Origin: Armatimonadetes bacterium RBG_19FT_COMBO_69_19
Lineage (GTDB): Bacteria; Sysuimicrobiota; Sysuimicrobiia; Sysuimicrobiales; Kaftiobacteriaceae
DNA: 5,620 nucleotides
Reading direction: 5' to 3'
Assembly: GCA_001768125.1 (NCBI GenBank)
Contig: MENB01000169.1
Coordinates: 1-5,620 of the forward strand
A program made the position numbers and the translations under genes. The stretch's first letter is position 1. The number at the start of each line of letters is the position of its first letter. The notes beneath the pieces were generated by a model. That model was not told where the DNA came from. It searched no databases and was given only the letters and a program-made list of their open reading frames with translations. Of the stretch, positions 1-5,620 are shown piece by piece.

Positions 1-289
1 CCAGCTCCGCCTTCCGGTCCGGCTCAACCGCGTAGCCCAGCACCGCGAGGAGCGCGTCGAGGCGGGCCCGGACGGTGGGATAGGACAGTCCGAGCTCGCG
101 CTCCACCTCCTTGATGTTGCCGCGGGCCTTCAAGAACAGCTCCAGGAAGGCGAGCTGCTCGGCATCGAGACGGTTGAACTTGGACAGCTCGAAGTGCCCT
201 TCGACGGCCGTGCCGCAGGAGGTGCATTGCAGCCGGACGGCCTCGAGGTCTGAACTACAGACCGGGCACTTCCCGGGCGCCTGTGGCAT
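1..289 (-). CDS. DUF2089-family zinc-ribbon/HTH protein, 3' end cut by window edge
   Basis: The visible 96 residues start MPQAPGKCPVC. A four-cysteine zinc ribbon (C8, C11, C22, C25) is followed by a helical segment around residues 43-88, including GNIKEVERELGLSYPTVRAR, which looks like a helix-turn-helix. This arrangement is typical of DUF2089 proteins, small probable DNA-binding regulators of unknown target. The stop codon lies beyond position 1. I chose the ATG at 289 because a GGGAGG-like ribosome site lies about 10 nt upstream and because family members usually begin just before the first CxxC. In-frame ATGs at 310 and 355 are alternatives and would add 7 or 22 residues. The start overlaps the end of a possible leader ORF in another frame. 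A near-consensus promoter lies upstream at 414-442. The family call is solid from the cysteine pattern and HTH wording; the function is not known to me. Confidence 0.85.
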   Translation of the reverse strand, partial: MPQAPGKCPVCSSDLEAVRLQCTSCGTAVEGHFELSKFNRLDAEQLAFLELFLKARGNIKEVERELGLSYPTVRARLDALLAVLGYAVEPDRKAEL

Positions 290-368
290 CGGGGCCGATC
301 CTCCCTCCATCCTGAACTGCGTACGCGCCTGCGCCGGCGAGCATCTCCATGACATAGCGGTTCTCCAT
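255..368 (-). CDS. Possible 37-residue leader ORF overlapping the DUF2089 gene
   Basis: An ATG at 368 sits 6 nt downstream of AGGTGA (complement of 375-380), the best ribosome site in this transcript. It opens a 37-codon frame beginning MENRYVMEMLAGAGAYAVQD and ending in TAG at 255-257. It is the first ORF after the predicted transcription start near 407. It ends 35 nt inside the DUF2089 gene, in a different reading frame. It has no recognisable domain. It could be a leader peptide that couples or tunes translation of DUF2089, a small protein, or a chance frame that borrows a ribosome site serving the in-frame DUF2089 ATG at 355. I infer a role only from the ribosome site and position. Confidence 0.35.
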   Translation of the reverse strand: MENRYVMEMLAGAGAYAVQDGGRIGPDATGAREVPGL

Positions 369-377
369 GAGAATTCA

Positions 378-411
378 CCTCAGAGATCACATAGTTCAAT
401 CTTTTCTGAGG
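378..411. repeat. Spaced 7-bp inverted repeat, possible operator
   Basis: CCTCAGA at 378-384 and TCTGAGG at 405-411 are perfect inverted copies separated by 20 nt. The arms are 27 bp centre to centre, about 2.5 helical turns. The outer arm straddles the predicted transcription start and the inner arm overlaps the ribosome site of the leader ORF. Since the outer arm is probably only partly transcribed, a DNA operator is more plausible than an RNA hairpin. Function is inferred from position only. Confidence 0.4.
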
Positions 412-413
412 CG

Positions 414-442
414 ATTGTAATAACTGTTTGCTATTCTGTCAA
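414..442 (-). promoter_or_regulatory. Sigma70-type promoter for the DUF2089 transcript
   Basis: Read on the minus strand, TTGACA (complement of 437-442) is followed by a 17-nt spacer and TACAAT (complement of 414-419). That is a perfect -35, an optimal spacer and a -10 with one mismatch. The sequence just upstream of the -35 is AT-rich in an otherwise GC-rich window. The predicted start of transcription is near 407, giving a leader of about 40 nt to the ATG at 368. The spacer contains an imperfect inverted repeat (AATAAC at 419-424, GCTATT at 430-435). Confidence 0.8.
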
Positions 443-464
443 GAGAATATTGATGAATGTCTGA

Positions 465-484
465 GAAAACGAACACAAGTTCGT
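465..484 (-). terminator. Short hairpin with T-run after the Phd-alkyltransferase gene
   Basis: On the minus strand, two bases after the TGA at 486-488, a 6-bp stem ACGAAC/GTTCGT with a TTGT loop is followed by TTTTCT. Position and T-run fit an intrinsic terminator, but the stem is short and only half GC, so termination is likely to be weak or partial. Confidence 0.45.
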
Positions 485-485
485 A

Positions 486-1202
486 TCATGACGCACGCAG
501 GCGGTCCGGGTCCACGCCCTCGGTCTCGAGGAGGCGCCGCTTGAGTCCTACACCACCCCGCAGCGAATACCCGCCGAGCCCGCCGTCACTGCGGACGACG
601 CGGTGGCAGGGGATGATCAGCGGGACGGGATTCCTGGCGCACGCCGTCCCCACCGCCCGGGTCGCCCCGGGCTGTCCGATCTCCCGGGCGACATCCCGGT
701 ACGTGCGCACCTGCCCTTTCGGGATCCGCCGCAGCTGCTCAAGGACGCGGCGCTGAAAGGGCCCGACCATCGACAGGTCCACCGGGCCGCGGAACGCCTT
801 GAAGTCGGCAAAGAAGCCGCGCAGCAGCGACACCAGCTTTGCCGGAGGATGCGGATCGCGGCTCACCTCCGCTCCGAAGCGCTCTCGGAACGCCCGGACG
901 AACGTCTCGTCGCCGGACGCCAGGTCGACGAACGAGACCCCAAGGTCGCTGTACGCCACGTAGACGTCGCCAAGCGTGCTGGCTAGTGTGGTGAAACGCC
1001 AGGGGCCACGGGAGACCTGCCGGGTCGGGCGCCCCTCCCCCGTGTGCTGCAGGATGAACTCGGCCAGGTCGCCCTCGGTCAGCCGGGTGATCGCGGCCGC
1101 GGGCTTCCCGTGCCGCGTGACGATCACGGACTCTCCTGCGACCACGTCCCGCAGGAGCTCGTTCGTGCGGTTCTTAAGCTCAACGGTGTTCACGACGCGC
1201 AT
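486..1202 (-). CDS. Phd/YefM antitoxin-type DNA-binding domain fused to O6-alkylguanine-DNA alkyltransferase
   Basis: This 238-residue protein has two parts. Residues 1 to about 50 (MRVVNTVELKNRTNELLRDV, then VIVTRHGKPAAAI) match the N-terminal DNA-binding fold of Phd/YefM antitoxins. Residues about 66-235 are a complete alkyltransferase, which removes alkyl groups from O6 of guanine onto its own cysteine. That part has an N-terminal RNase H-like domain, then an HTH-type DNA-binding domain with likely arginine finger R182 in the TRAVGTA stretch, asparagine hinge N191, active-site motif IPCHRV with acceptor C199 (codon 606-608), Y212 and E228. By homology with human MGMT these are all the expected residues. 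The Phd C-terminal toxin-binding tail is absent and no toxin gene is adjacent. I chose the ATG at 1202 because GGAG lies 7 nt upstream and the Phd fold begins there. A promoter and palindrome lie directly upstream. The alkyltransferase call is firm; the regulatory use of the Phd domain is inference. Confidence 0.92.
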   Translation of the reverse strand: MRVVNTVELKNRTNELLRDVVAGESVIVTRHGKPAAAITRLTEGDLAEFILQHTGEGRPTRQVSRGPWRFTTLASTLGDVYVAYSDLGVSFVDLASGDETFVRAFRERFGAEVSRDPHPPAKLVSLLRGFFADFKAFRGPVDLSMVGPFQRRVLEQLRRIPKGQVRTYRDVAREIGQPGATRAVGTACARNPVPLIIPCHRVVRSDGGLGGYSLRGGVGLKRRLLETEGVDPDRLRAS

Positions 1203-1204
1203 GG

Positions 1205-1213
1205 CTCCTCTCC
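1205..1213 (-). promoter_or_regulatory. Ribosome binding site deciding the fusion gene start
   Basis: The minus strand reads GGAGAGGAG ahead of the ATG at 1202. The first GGAG (complement of 1210-1213) has a 7-nt spacing. This supports 1202 over the in-frame start at 1271, which would place the start codon inside the -35 element. Confidence 0.7.
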
Positions 1214-1222
1214 GCAAATGAG

Positions 1223-1247
1223 AATAGCTATTTTCATGGCTATTATC
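1223..1247. promoter_or_regulatory. Palindrome and GCTATT repeats, candidate operator of the Phd-alkyltransferase gene
   Basis: AATAGCTATT at 1223-1232 is a perfect 10-bp palindrome. On the plus strand GCTATTTTC (1227-1235) is repeated as GCTATTATC (1239-1247), 12 bp apart, so the half-sites recur at slightly more than one helical turn. The second copy contains the -10 hexamer, and the palindrome falls just after the predicted start of transcription. Phd/YefM antitoxins are known to repress their own promoters through short palindromes, so autoregulation is a natural hypothesis. The operator role is not proven by the sequence. Confidence 0.5.
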
Positions 1248-1271
1248 GAGTGGAGCGCGGGCTGCTGTCAA
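1242..1271 (-). promoter_or_regulatory. Sigma70-type promoter of the Phd-alkyltransferase gene
   Basis: On the minus strand TTGACA (complement of 1266-1271) and GATAAT (complement of 1242-1247, one mismatch to TATAAT) are separated by 18 nt. Predicted transcription starts near 1235, about 33 nt before the ATG at 1202. The promoter sits in the 111-nt gap after uvrC, so the gene can be expressed separately from the uvr operon. I saw no convincing terminator after uvrC, so read-through is also possible. Confidence 0.7.
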
Positions 1272-1313
1272 GGGGCGAACAGCGGAACGGGCGGTTCGTG
1301 GGAATCGGCCGGG

Positions 1314-3185
1314 TCAGTGGACGGCTTCGTCCTTGTAGCGGACGTCGGGATGCTCGCGGAGGTAGGCCGCGACCTTCTCGGCGGTCTTGGGTCCGACGAC
1401 CGCGGCGATCTGCTCCACCGGGGCCTGGCGGATAGCCCGCACCGACCCGAAGTGGCGGATGAGGTCGCGCTTGCGCTTCTCGCCGATGCCCTGGATCTCA
1501 TCCAGGACGGAGAAGACCACACGCCGCTCGCGCAGCTTGCGGTGGTAGGCGTTGGCGAAGCGGTGCGCTTCGTCGCGGATCCGCTGCAGGAGCTGCAGGG
1601 AGTGGGAATCCCGCGGCAGCGCGATCGGATCGGGGTTGGCCACGGTGACCACCAGCTCTTCCTGCTTGGCCAGACCGACCGCGGGAATCATGTGGTTGTA
1701 TTCGAACAGGACCTCGCGCGCCGCATTGAGCTGCCCCCGCCCCCCGTCGATGAGGACGAGGTCGGGGAGCACGGACCACTTCACCTTCACCGGCTCATCG
1801 CGGTCCAACCGCTCCTGCTCCTCGCGGCCCAGGGCGAACCGCCGGCGCAGCATCTCCTGGAGCATGGCGTAGTCATTTGGGCCTTCCGTCGACTTCATCT
1901 TAAAGCGGCGGTAATCGCGCTTGAGCGGCCGCCCGCCCTCGAAGACGACCATCGAGCCGACCGACTCCCCGGACTGGAAGTTGCTGATGTCGTAAGCCTC
2001 GATCCGGAAGGGCGGCGTCTCCAGGGCGAGGATCTCCTGGAGTTCCTTGATCGCCGCGCCCTCGAGGCCCGCCCGCCGGGCGCGCTCGTGCTGCAGGAAC
2101 AGCGCCGCGTTCTCCGCCGCCATCTCGACCAGGCGCCGGCGGTCCCCCCGCTGCGGAACGACCACCTGCACGCGGCTCCCCCGCCGCTCGCTGAGCCAGG
2201 TCGCGACGAGGTCGGCATCCTCGACAGGCTCCTGGAGGACGACCTCGGGCGGGATCGCAGGAATGTCCTGGTAGAATTGCTTGACGAATTCTCCCAGGAT
2301 CTCCGCGGAGCTGGCTCCGCTACCCCCCTCCAGGATAAAGTGCTCCTGACCGGACAATCGCCCGGCACGGATAAAGAACGCCTGGACGCATGCCAAACTA
2401 CCGGCATGCGCCAGGGACATGACGTCCCGGTCCTCCTGCCCGATGGTGGCGATGCGCTGCTTCTCGTAGATCGCCTCCATGGCCGAGATCTGGTCGCGCA
2501 GCTGGGCCGCCCGCTCGAACTCCATCGCCTCCGCCGCCCGCGTCATCTCATGCCGCAGCTCGTCCAGCAGCGACGCGGCCTTACCCTCCAGGAACTGGGC
2601 GGCGTGGCGGACCTGCTCCGCGTACGCCGCCTCGTCCGCGCCCCAGGAGACGCACGGGGCGGTGCACTGGCCGATGTAATAGTCCAGGCACGGCCGGGGG
2701 AGATCGCGCGTGATCTCGATGTTGCAGGAGCGCAGCTTGAAGAGTTTGCGGATGGTGCGGATCGTGCGCCGGACGAGCTTGGGCTCGTGGTAGGGGTAGG
2801 GCCCGAAGTAATGCGCCCCGTCGCGCACGACCCGGCGGGTCATGAGGATCTTCGGGAAGGGCTCGTGCGTGATCTTCACGTAGGGGAAGGCCTTGTCGTC
2901 GGCCATCCGCACGTTGTAGATCGGGCGGTGCCGCTTGATGAGGTTCGTCTCGAGGATGAGCGCCTCGACCTCGTTCTCGCAGGCGATGACCTCGAAGTCC
3001 GCGATCTTGCTCATGAGGTGGCGGATACGGGGGCTCTCGAGGTGGCCGCTGTCCTGGAAATACTGGCGGACGCGGCTGCGCAGCGCGGCGGCCTTGCCCA
3101 CGTAGATCACGCGCGCGGCGGCGTCCTTCATGAGGTACACGCCGGGCCGCGTGGGGACGAGCTTCAGCTTGTCGTCGACACTCAT
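1314..3185 (-). CDS. uvrC: UvrABC excinuclease subunit C, complete
   Basis: The 623-residue protein is a normal-length UvrC, the nuclease that makes both incisions in nucleotide excision repair after UvrA/UvrB find the lesion. The order is: a GIY-YIG nuclease domain at about 12-92 (GVYLM, YVGKA; likely catalytic R38 and E74) for the 3' cut; a cysteine group C154, C166, C174, C178, matching the Fe-S ligands described for E. coli UvrC; a UVR motif at about 207-241 that contacts UvrB; an RNase H-like endonuclease domain at about 390-560 with D399, D438, D480 (LIDGG) and H541 for the 5' cut; and a C-terminal helix-hairpin-helix region at about 560-610. The ATG at 3185 overlaps the aminotransferase TGA as ATGA and has no strong ribosome site, so translation is probably coupled. 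All key residues are present and nothing suggests decay. No uvrB is in view. Confidence 0.98.
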   Translation of the reverse strand: MSVDDKLKLVPTRPGVYLMKDAAARVIYVGKAAALRSRVRQYFQDSGHLESPRIRHLMSKIADFEVIACENEVEALILETNLIKRHRPIYNVRMADDKAFPYVKITHEPFPKILMTRRVVRDGAHYFGPYPYHEPKLVRRTIRTIRKLFKLRSCNIEITRDLPRPCLDYYIGQCTAPCVSWGADEAAYAEQVRHAAQFLEGKAASLLDELRHEMTRAAEAMEFERAAQLRDQISAMEAIYEKQRIATIGQEDRDVMSLAHAGSLACVQAFFIRAGRLSGQEHFILEGGSGASSAEILGEFVKQFYQDIPAIPPEVVLQEPVEDADLVATWLSERRGSRVQVVVPQRGDRRRLVEMAAENAALFLQHERARRAGLEGAAIKELQEILALETPPFRIEAYDISNFQSGESVGSMVVFEGGRPLKRDYRRFKMKSTEGPNDYAMLQEMLRRRFALGREEQERLDRDEPVKVKWSVLPDLVLIDGGRGQLNAAREVLFEYNHMIPAVGLAKQEELVVTVANPDPIALPRDSHSLQLLQRIRDEAHRFANAYHRKLRERRVVFSVLDEIQGIGEKRKRDLIRHFGSVRAIRQAPVEQIAAVVGPKTAEKVAAYLREHPDVRYKDEAVH

Positions 3186-4297
3186 AGCGACCGGAGCAAG
3201 GCCGCCGTTCGGGACAGACCTTCGGAGAGGATCCGCGGCTCCATCCCGAAGCCGAGGCGCAGGTAGCCATCCATCTTGAAGTGGTCGCCGGGCACGACCA
3301 GGACGCTCTGCTCGCGGCGCAGACGCTCGACGAGTTGCGTGGAGTTCACCTCCGCGCGGTAGTGGAAGAACGCGATCGCCCCGGCCTGGGGGCGGTTCCA
3401 GGACAGCTCCTCGGCGAGATCGTCCGCCCAGGTGGTGAGCACCCGGAGGTTTTCGGTGAGGATCTGCCGGGTCCGCGCCAGCAGCCGTTGCCGGGTCCGC
3501 GGCATCAGCGCCATAAGGGCGAGGCGGTCGCTCAGGAAGCCGGGGGCAATCGTCGTGAAATCGTGGTATCCCCAGAAGGTGTTCGCCAGGTCGGTCGGGG
3601 CGACGATCCAGCCCACACGCAGCCCCGGCAAGCCGTACGCCTTGGAGAGGCCGCCCGTGACGATCGCCCGGGGGTAGCGCCCCCAGAACGAGGGAGTAAG
3701 ATGGCCGTCCCGCTCCGCCCCGCGGTACACTTCGTCCGCGATCACGTACGCCCCCACACGGTCGGCCGCCGCGCAGATGGCGTTGAGCACCTCGACGGGC
3801 AGCACGGCGCCGGTGGGATTGTTGGGATGGCAGACGAAGATCGCCTTGGTCCGGGACGTGATCAGGCGCTTGAGCTCGTCCACGTCGAGGGTCCACTCCC
3901 CCTGGCCCGGGCGCAGCCACCATTCCCGCACCGTCCCGCCCCACGTCCGAGCGAGCAGCGGCAGCTGCATGTAATTGGGGAGCATCACCACGACCTCGTC
4001 TTCCGGGTCGAGCAAGGCCCAGGCGATGAGGAAATTCGCCTCCGCCGTCCCGGTCGTGACCAGGACGTGCTCGGGCCCCGCGCCGCGGTAGAGCCCCGCG
4101 ATCTCCGTCCGGAGCTCGGGGCTGCCGTTCGTGTGACCGTAGCCGAGGGGCTCGTGCACGAGGACCTCCTGGAACCAGCTGCGATCCACGAGGCCGGAGA
4201 GCGAGAGCGGGTGGATGCCACTCTCGGAGAGGTTGTACTCGACCGTGTTCTCCCACGTCGACTGGAACCGCTCCATCTCGAAGCGATCGATGCGCAC
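3182..4297 (-). CDS. PLP-dependent class I/II aminotransferase, fold type I
   Basis: The 371-residue protein is a complete fold-type I aminotransferase of the aspartate aminotransferase superfamily; it should move an amino group using pyridoxal phosphate in the cytoplasm. Visible elements are TGTAEANF (82-89, phosphate-binding turn), PNNPTG with N160, ADEVY with D188 and Y191 (cofactor ring contacts), SKAYGLPGLRVGW with Schiff-base lysine K219 and R227, and LRLGFG with R347, the usual substrate-carboxylate arginine. The N-terminal YNLSESGIHPLSL stretch recalls the branch containing capreomycidine synthase-like enzymes, but the substrate cannot be read from the sequence. The start is GTG at 4297, with a perfect AGGAGG 7 nt upstream (complement of 4305-4310); the first in-frame ATG is eight codons in and lacks this spacing. 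It begins 25 nt after uvrA and overlaps uvrC by 4 bp, so it is an integral operon member. Class is firm, specific reaction unknown. Confidence 0.93.
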   Translation of the reverse strand: MRIDRFEMERFQSTWENTVEYNLSESGIHPLSLSGLVDRSWFQEVLVHEPLGYGHTNGSPELRTEIAGLYRGAGPEHVLVTTGTAEANFLIAWALLDPEDEVVVMLPNYMQLPLLARTWGGTVREWWLRPGQGEWTLDVDELKRLITSRTKAIFVCHPNNPTGAVLPVEVLNAICAAADRVGAYVIADEVYRGAERDGHLTPSFWGRYPRAIVTGGLSKAYGLPGLRVGWIVAPTDLANTFWGYHDFTTIAPGFLSDRLALMALMPRTRQRLLARTRQILTENLRVLTTWADDLAEELSWNRPQAGAIAFFHYRAEVNSTQLVERLRREQSVLVVPGDHFKMDGYLRLGFGMEPRILSEGLSRTAALLRSL

Positions 4298-4304
4298 GGG
4301 AGCG

Positions 4305-4310
4305 CCTCCT
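4305..4310 (-). promoter_or_regulatory. Perfect Shine-Dalgarno site selecting a GTG start
   Basis: The minus strand reads AGGAGG, then 7 nt, then GTG at 4297. It is the strongest ribosome site in the operon portion seen and lies within the 25-nt gap after the uvrA stop, supporting GTG initiation of the aminotransferase. Confidence 0.8.
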
Positions 4311-4322
4311 CGCGGTCGCCGG

Positions 4323-5620
4323 CTAGCGCCTGCGCCCGTTCGTACGGCCGTTTCGCTTTCGCCCGTTTCCCGCCAGCGCCAGCTCCGGTGCGGCGAGCAC
4401 CTTCTTCAGGAACTGCCCCGTGTAGGAGTGCGGCGTCGCCGCAATCGCGTCCGGCGGCCCTTCCGCGATGACCTGCCCGCCGAGCTCGCCGCCCTCGGGC
4501 CCGAGGTCGATGAGCCAATCCGCCGTCTTGATGACGTCCAGGTTATGTTCGATGACGACCACGGTGTTCCCGGCATCGACCAGGCGATGCAGCACGTGCA
4601 GCAGCCGCTCCACGTCGGCGAAGTGCAGGCCGACCGTCGGTTCATCGAGGATGTAGAGCGTCTTCCCGGTATCCCGCCGCGACAGCTCCGTGGCGAGCTT
4701 CACTCGCTGCGCTTCGCCCCCGGAGAGCGTCGTCGCCGGCTGGCCGAGCTTGATGTAGCCGAGGCCCACGTCGAAGAGCGTCTGCAGCTTGCGGCGGATG
4801 CGCGGGATGTTCTCGAAGTACTGGAGCGCCTCCGCCACGGTCATCTCGAGGAGGTCCGCGATGCTCCTCCCTTTGAACAGCACCTCGAGCGTCTCTCGAT
4901 TGTAGCGCTTGCCCTTGCACACCTCGCACGGCACATAGACGTCGGGGAGGAAGTGCATCTCGATGCGCACGATGCCGTCGCCTTCACAGGCCTCGCAGCG
5001 GCCCCCGCGGACGTTGAATGAGAAACGCCCTGGCCCGAACCCGCGCATCTTGGCATCCGGAGTCTGCGCGAACAGGTCGCGGATGAGGTCGAACGTCTTC
5101 GTGTACGTGGCGGGGTTGCTGCGCGGCGTGCGGCCGATCGGCGACTGGTCGATGTTGATGACCTTGTCGATGTGGTCAATGCCGTCGATCCGGGTGTGGA
5201 GCCCCGGGCGGATGCGGGTCCCGTGCAGCCTCGCGGTGAGGGCGCGGTAGAGGATCTCGTCCACCAGGGTAGACTTCCCCGAGCCCGAGACGCCGGTGAC
5301 CGCCACGAACACCCCCAGCGGGAAGCGGACGTCGATGTTCTTCAAGTTGTGCTCCCGCGCCCCGCGCACCACGAGGTAGTTGCCGTTGTGGGGCCGGCGG
5401 CGCGGCGGGATCGGGATGACCCGGCGGCCGGAGAGGAACTGGCCGGTGATCGAGTCTGGGTGGCGGGCGATGTCCTCGGGCGTCCCCGTCACGACGACGT
5501 GGCCCCCGTGCGCGCCCGCCCCGGGCCCGATGTCGACCACCCAGTCCGCGGAGCGGATCGTCTCCTCGTCGTGCTCCACGACGAGGATCGTATTCCCCAG
5601 GTCCCGCATGTGCATCAGGG
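4323..5620 (-). CDS. uvrA: UvrABC excinuclease subunit A, C-terminal part (5' end outside window)
   Basis: About 432 residues, a little under half of a usual ~940-residue UvrA, the dimeric ABC-type ATPase that detects DNA damage and loads UvrB. Counting from the first in-frame Met at 5615, the fragment opens with the end of the first ATPase (VVEHDEET at about 12-19, then DIGPGAG). It continues with the second ATPase: Walker [10 protein letters not shown] (108-116), a zinc module CEAC...CEVC (C207, C210, C230, C233), signature [15 protein letters not shown] (297-311), Walker [13 protein letters not shown] (320-331) and VVIEHN (353-358). It ends with TGQFLKKVL and a basic tail rich in Gly, Arg and Asn (about 417-430) before TAG at 4323-4325. 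Every motif is intact. It is the most upstream gene seen in the operon, and its promoter is outside the window. Confidence 0.98.
   Translation of the reverse strand, partial: LMHMRDLGNTILVVEHDEETIRSADWVVDIGPGAGAHGGHVVVTGTPEDIARHPDSITGQFLSGRRVIPIPPRRRPHNGNYLVVRGAREHNLKNIDVRFPLGVFVAVTGVSGSGKSTLVDEILYRALTARLHGTRIRPGLHTRIDGIDHIDKVINIDQSPIGRTPRSNPATYTKTFDLIRDLFAQTPDAKMRGFGPGRFSFNVRGGRCEACEGDGIVRIEMHFLPDVYVPCEVCKGKRYNRETLEVLFKGRSIADLLEMTVAEALQYFENIPRIRRKLQTLFDVGLGYIKLGQPATTLSGGEAQRVKLATELSRRDTGKTLYILDEPTVGLHFADVERLLHVLHRLVDAGNTVVVIEHNLDVIKTADWLIDLGPEGGELGGQVIAEGPPDAIAATPHSYTGQFLKKVLAAPELALAGNGRKRNGRTNGRRR

Noticed and set aside
130..399. Minus-strand frame of about 89 codons from 399
   Set aside because: It overlaps the DUF2089 gene out of frame, is rich in Arg/Ser/Pro and has no ribosome site; the zinc-ribbon frame is clearly the real one.
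457..756. Plus-strand frame of about 99 codons beginning in the intergenic region
   Set aside because: It runs antisense into the alkyltransferase gene, has no recognisable domain and no good ribosome site.
486..1271. Longer version of the fusion protein starting at 1271
   Set aside because: Its start codon would overlap the -35 hexamer, the extra 23 residues match nothing, and a good ribosome site precedes the ATG at 1202.
486..1313. A classical type II toxin-antitoxin pair
   Set aside because: The Phd-type domain is present, but no toxin-like ORF (RelE, Doc or PIN) is adjacent; the downstream frame continues directly into the alkyltransferase.
1272..1313. Intrinsic terminator after uvrC
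   Set aside because: Only a weak GAAC/GTTC 4-bp pairing is present with no T-run, so it was not called.
3186..4256. The uvrC frame stays open for over 1 kb upstream, suggesting a 980-residue UvrC fusion
   Set aside because: The upstream part is the aminotransferase gene read in the wrong frame and looks like low-complexity Arg/Gly/Pro sequence; UvrC homology begins at the ATG at 3185.
1044..4471. Long plus-strand open frames of about 740 and 396 codons opposite uvrC and the aminotransferase
   Set aside because: They are antisense shadows of well-conserved genes in GC-rich DNA, where stop codons are rare; their translations are Arg/Leu/Asp-rich and show no domain.

Overview
The window is a GC-rich bacterial segment in which every supported gene lies on the minus strand, so transcription runs from position 5620 towards 1. 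The base composition and DNA-repair content suit a high-GC environmental bacterium. A Rokubacteria/Methylomirabilota-type lineage is a guess from general resemblance only; there is no rRNA or other marker to place it.

In transcription order the layout is: (i) the C-terminal ~432 residues of UvrA (5620-4323, 5' end outside the window); (ii) a complete PLP-dependent class I/II aminotransferase (4297-3182), 25 nt after uvrA and with a perfect Shine-Dalgarno sequence; (iii) a complete UvrC (3185-1314), whose ATG overlaps the aminotransferase stop as ATGA. These three form one evident operon, with an amino-acid-type enzyme lodged between two nucleotide-excision-repair subunits. (iv) After a 111-nt gap with its own sigma70-like promoter and a palindromic element comes a 238-residue gene (1202-486) that joins a Phd/YefM antitoxin-type DNA-binding domain to a complete O6-alkylguanine-DNA alkyltransferase. 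(v) After a short hairpin and T-run there is a second, near-consensus promoter (TTGACA-17-TACAAT). It drives a possible 37-codon leader ORF overlapping a DUF2089 zinc-ribbon/HTH protein (289-1), which runs off the window.

Functionally this is a DNA-repair neighbourhood: UvrA and UvrC handle bulky lesions, and the alkyltransferase reverses O6-alkylguanine directly. The most unusual object is the Phd-alkyltransferase fusion. No toxin gene lies beside it, its promoter carries a 10-bp palindrome plus repeated GCTATT half-sites, and related half-sites recur in the DUF2089 promoter just downstream. This suggests, as inference only, a self-regulated repair enzyme in which an antitoxin DNA-binding domain has been reused as a built-in repressor, loosely comparable to Ada. 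No mobile elements, CRISPR arrays, tRNAs or rRNAs were seen.
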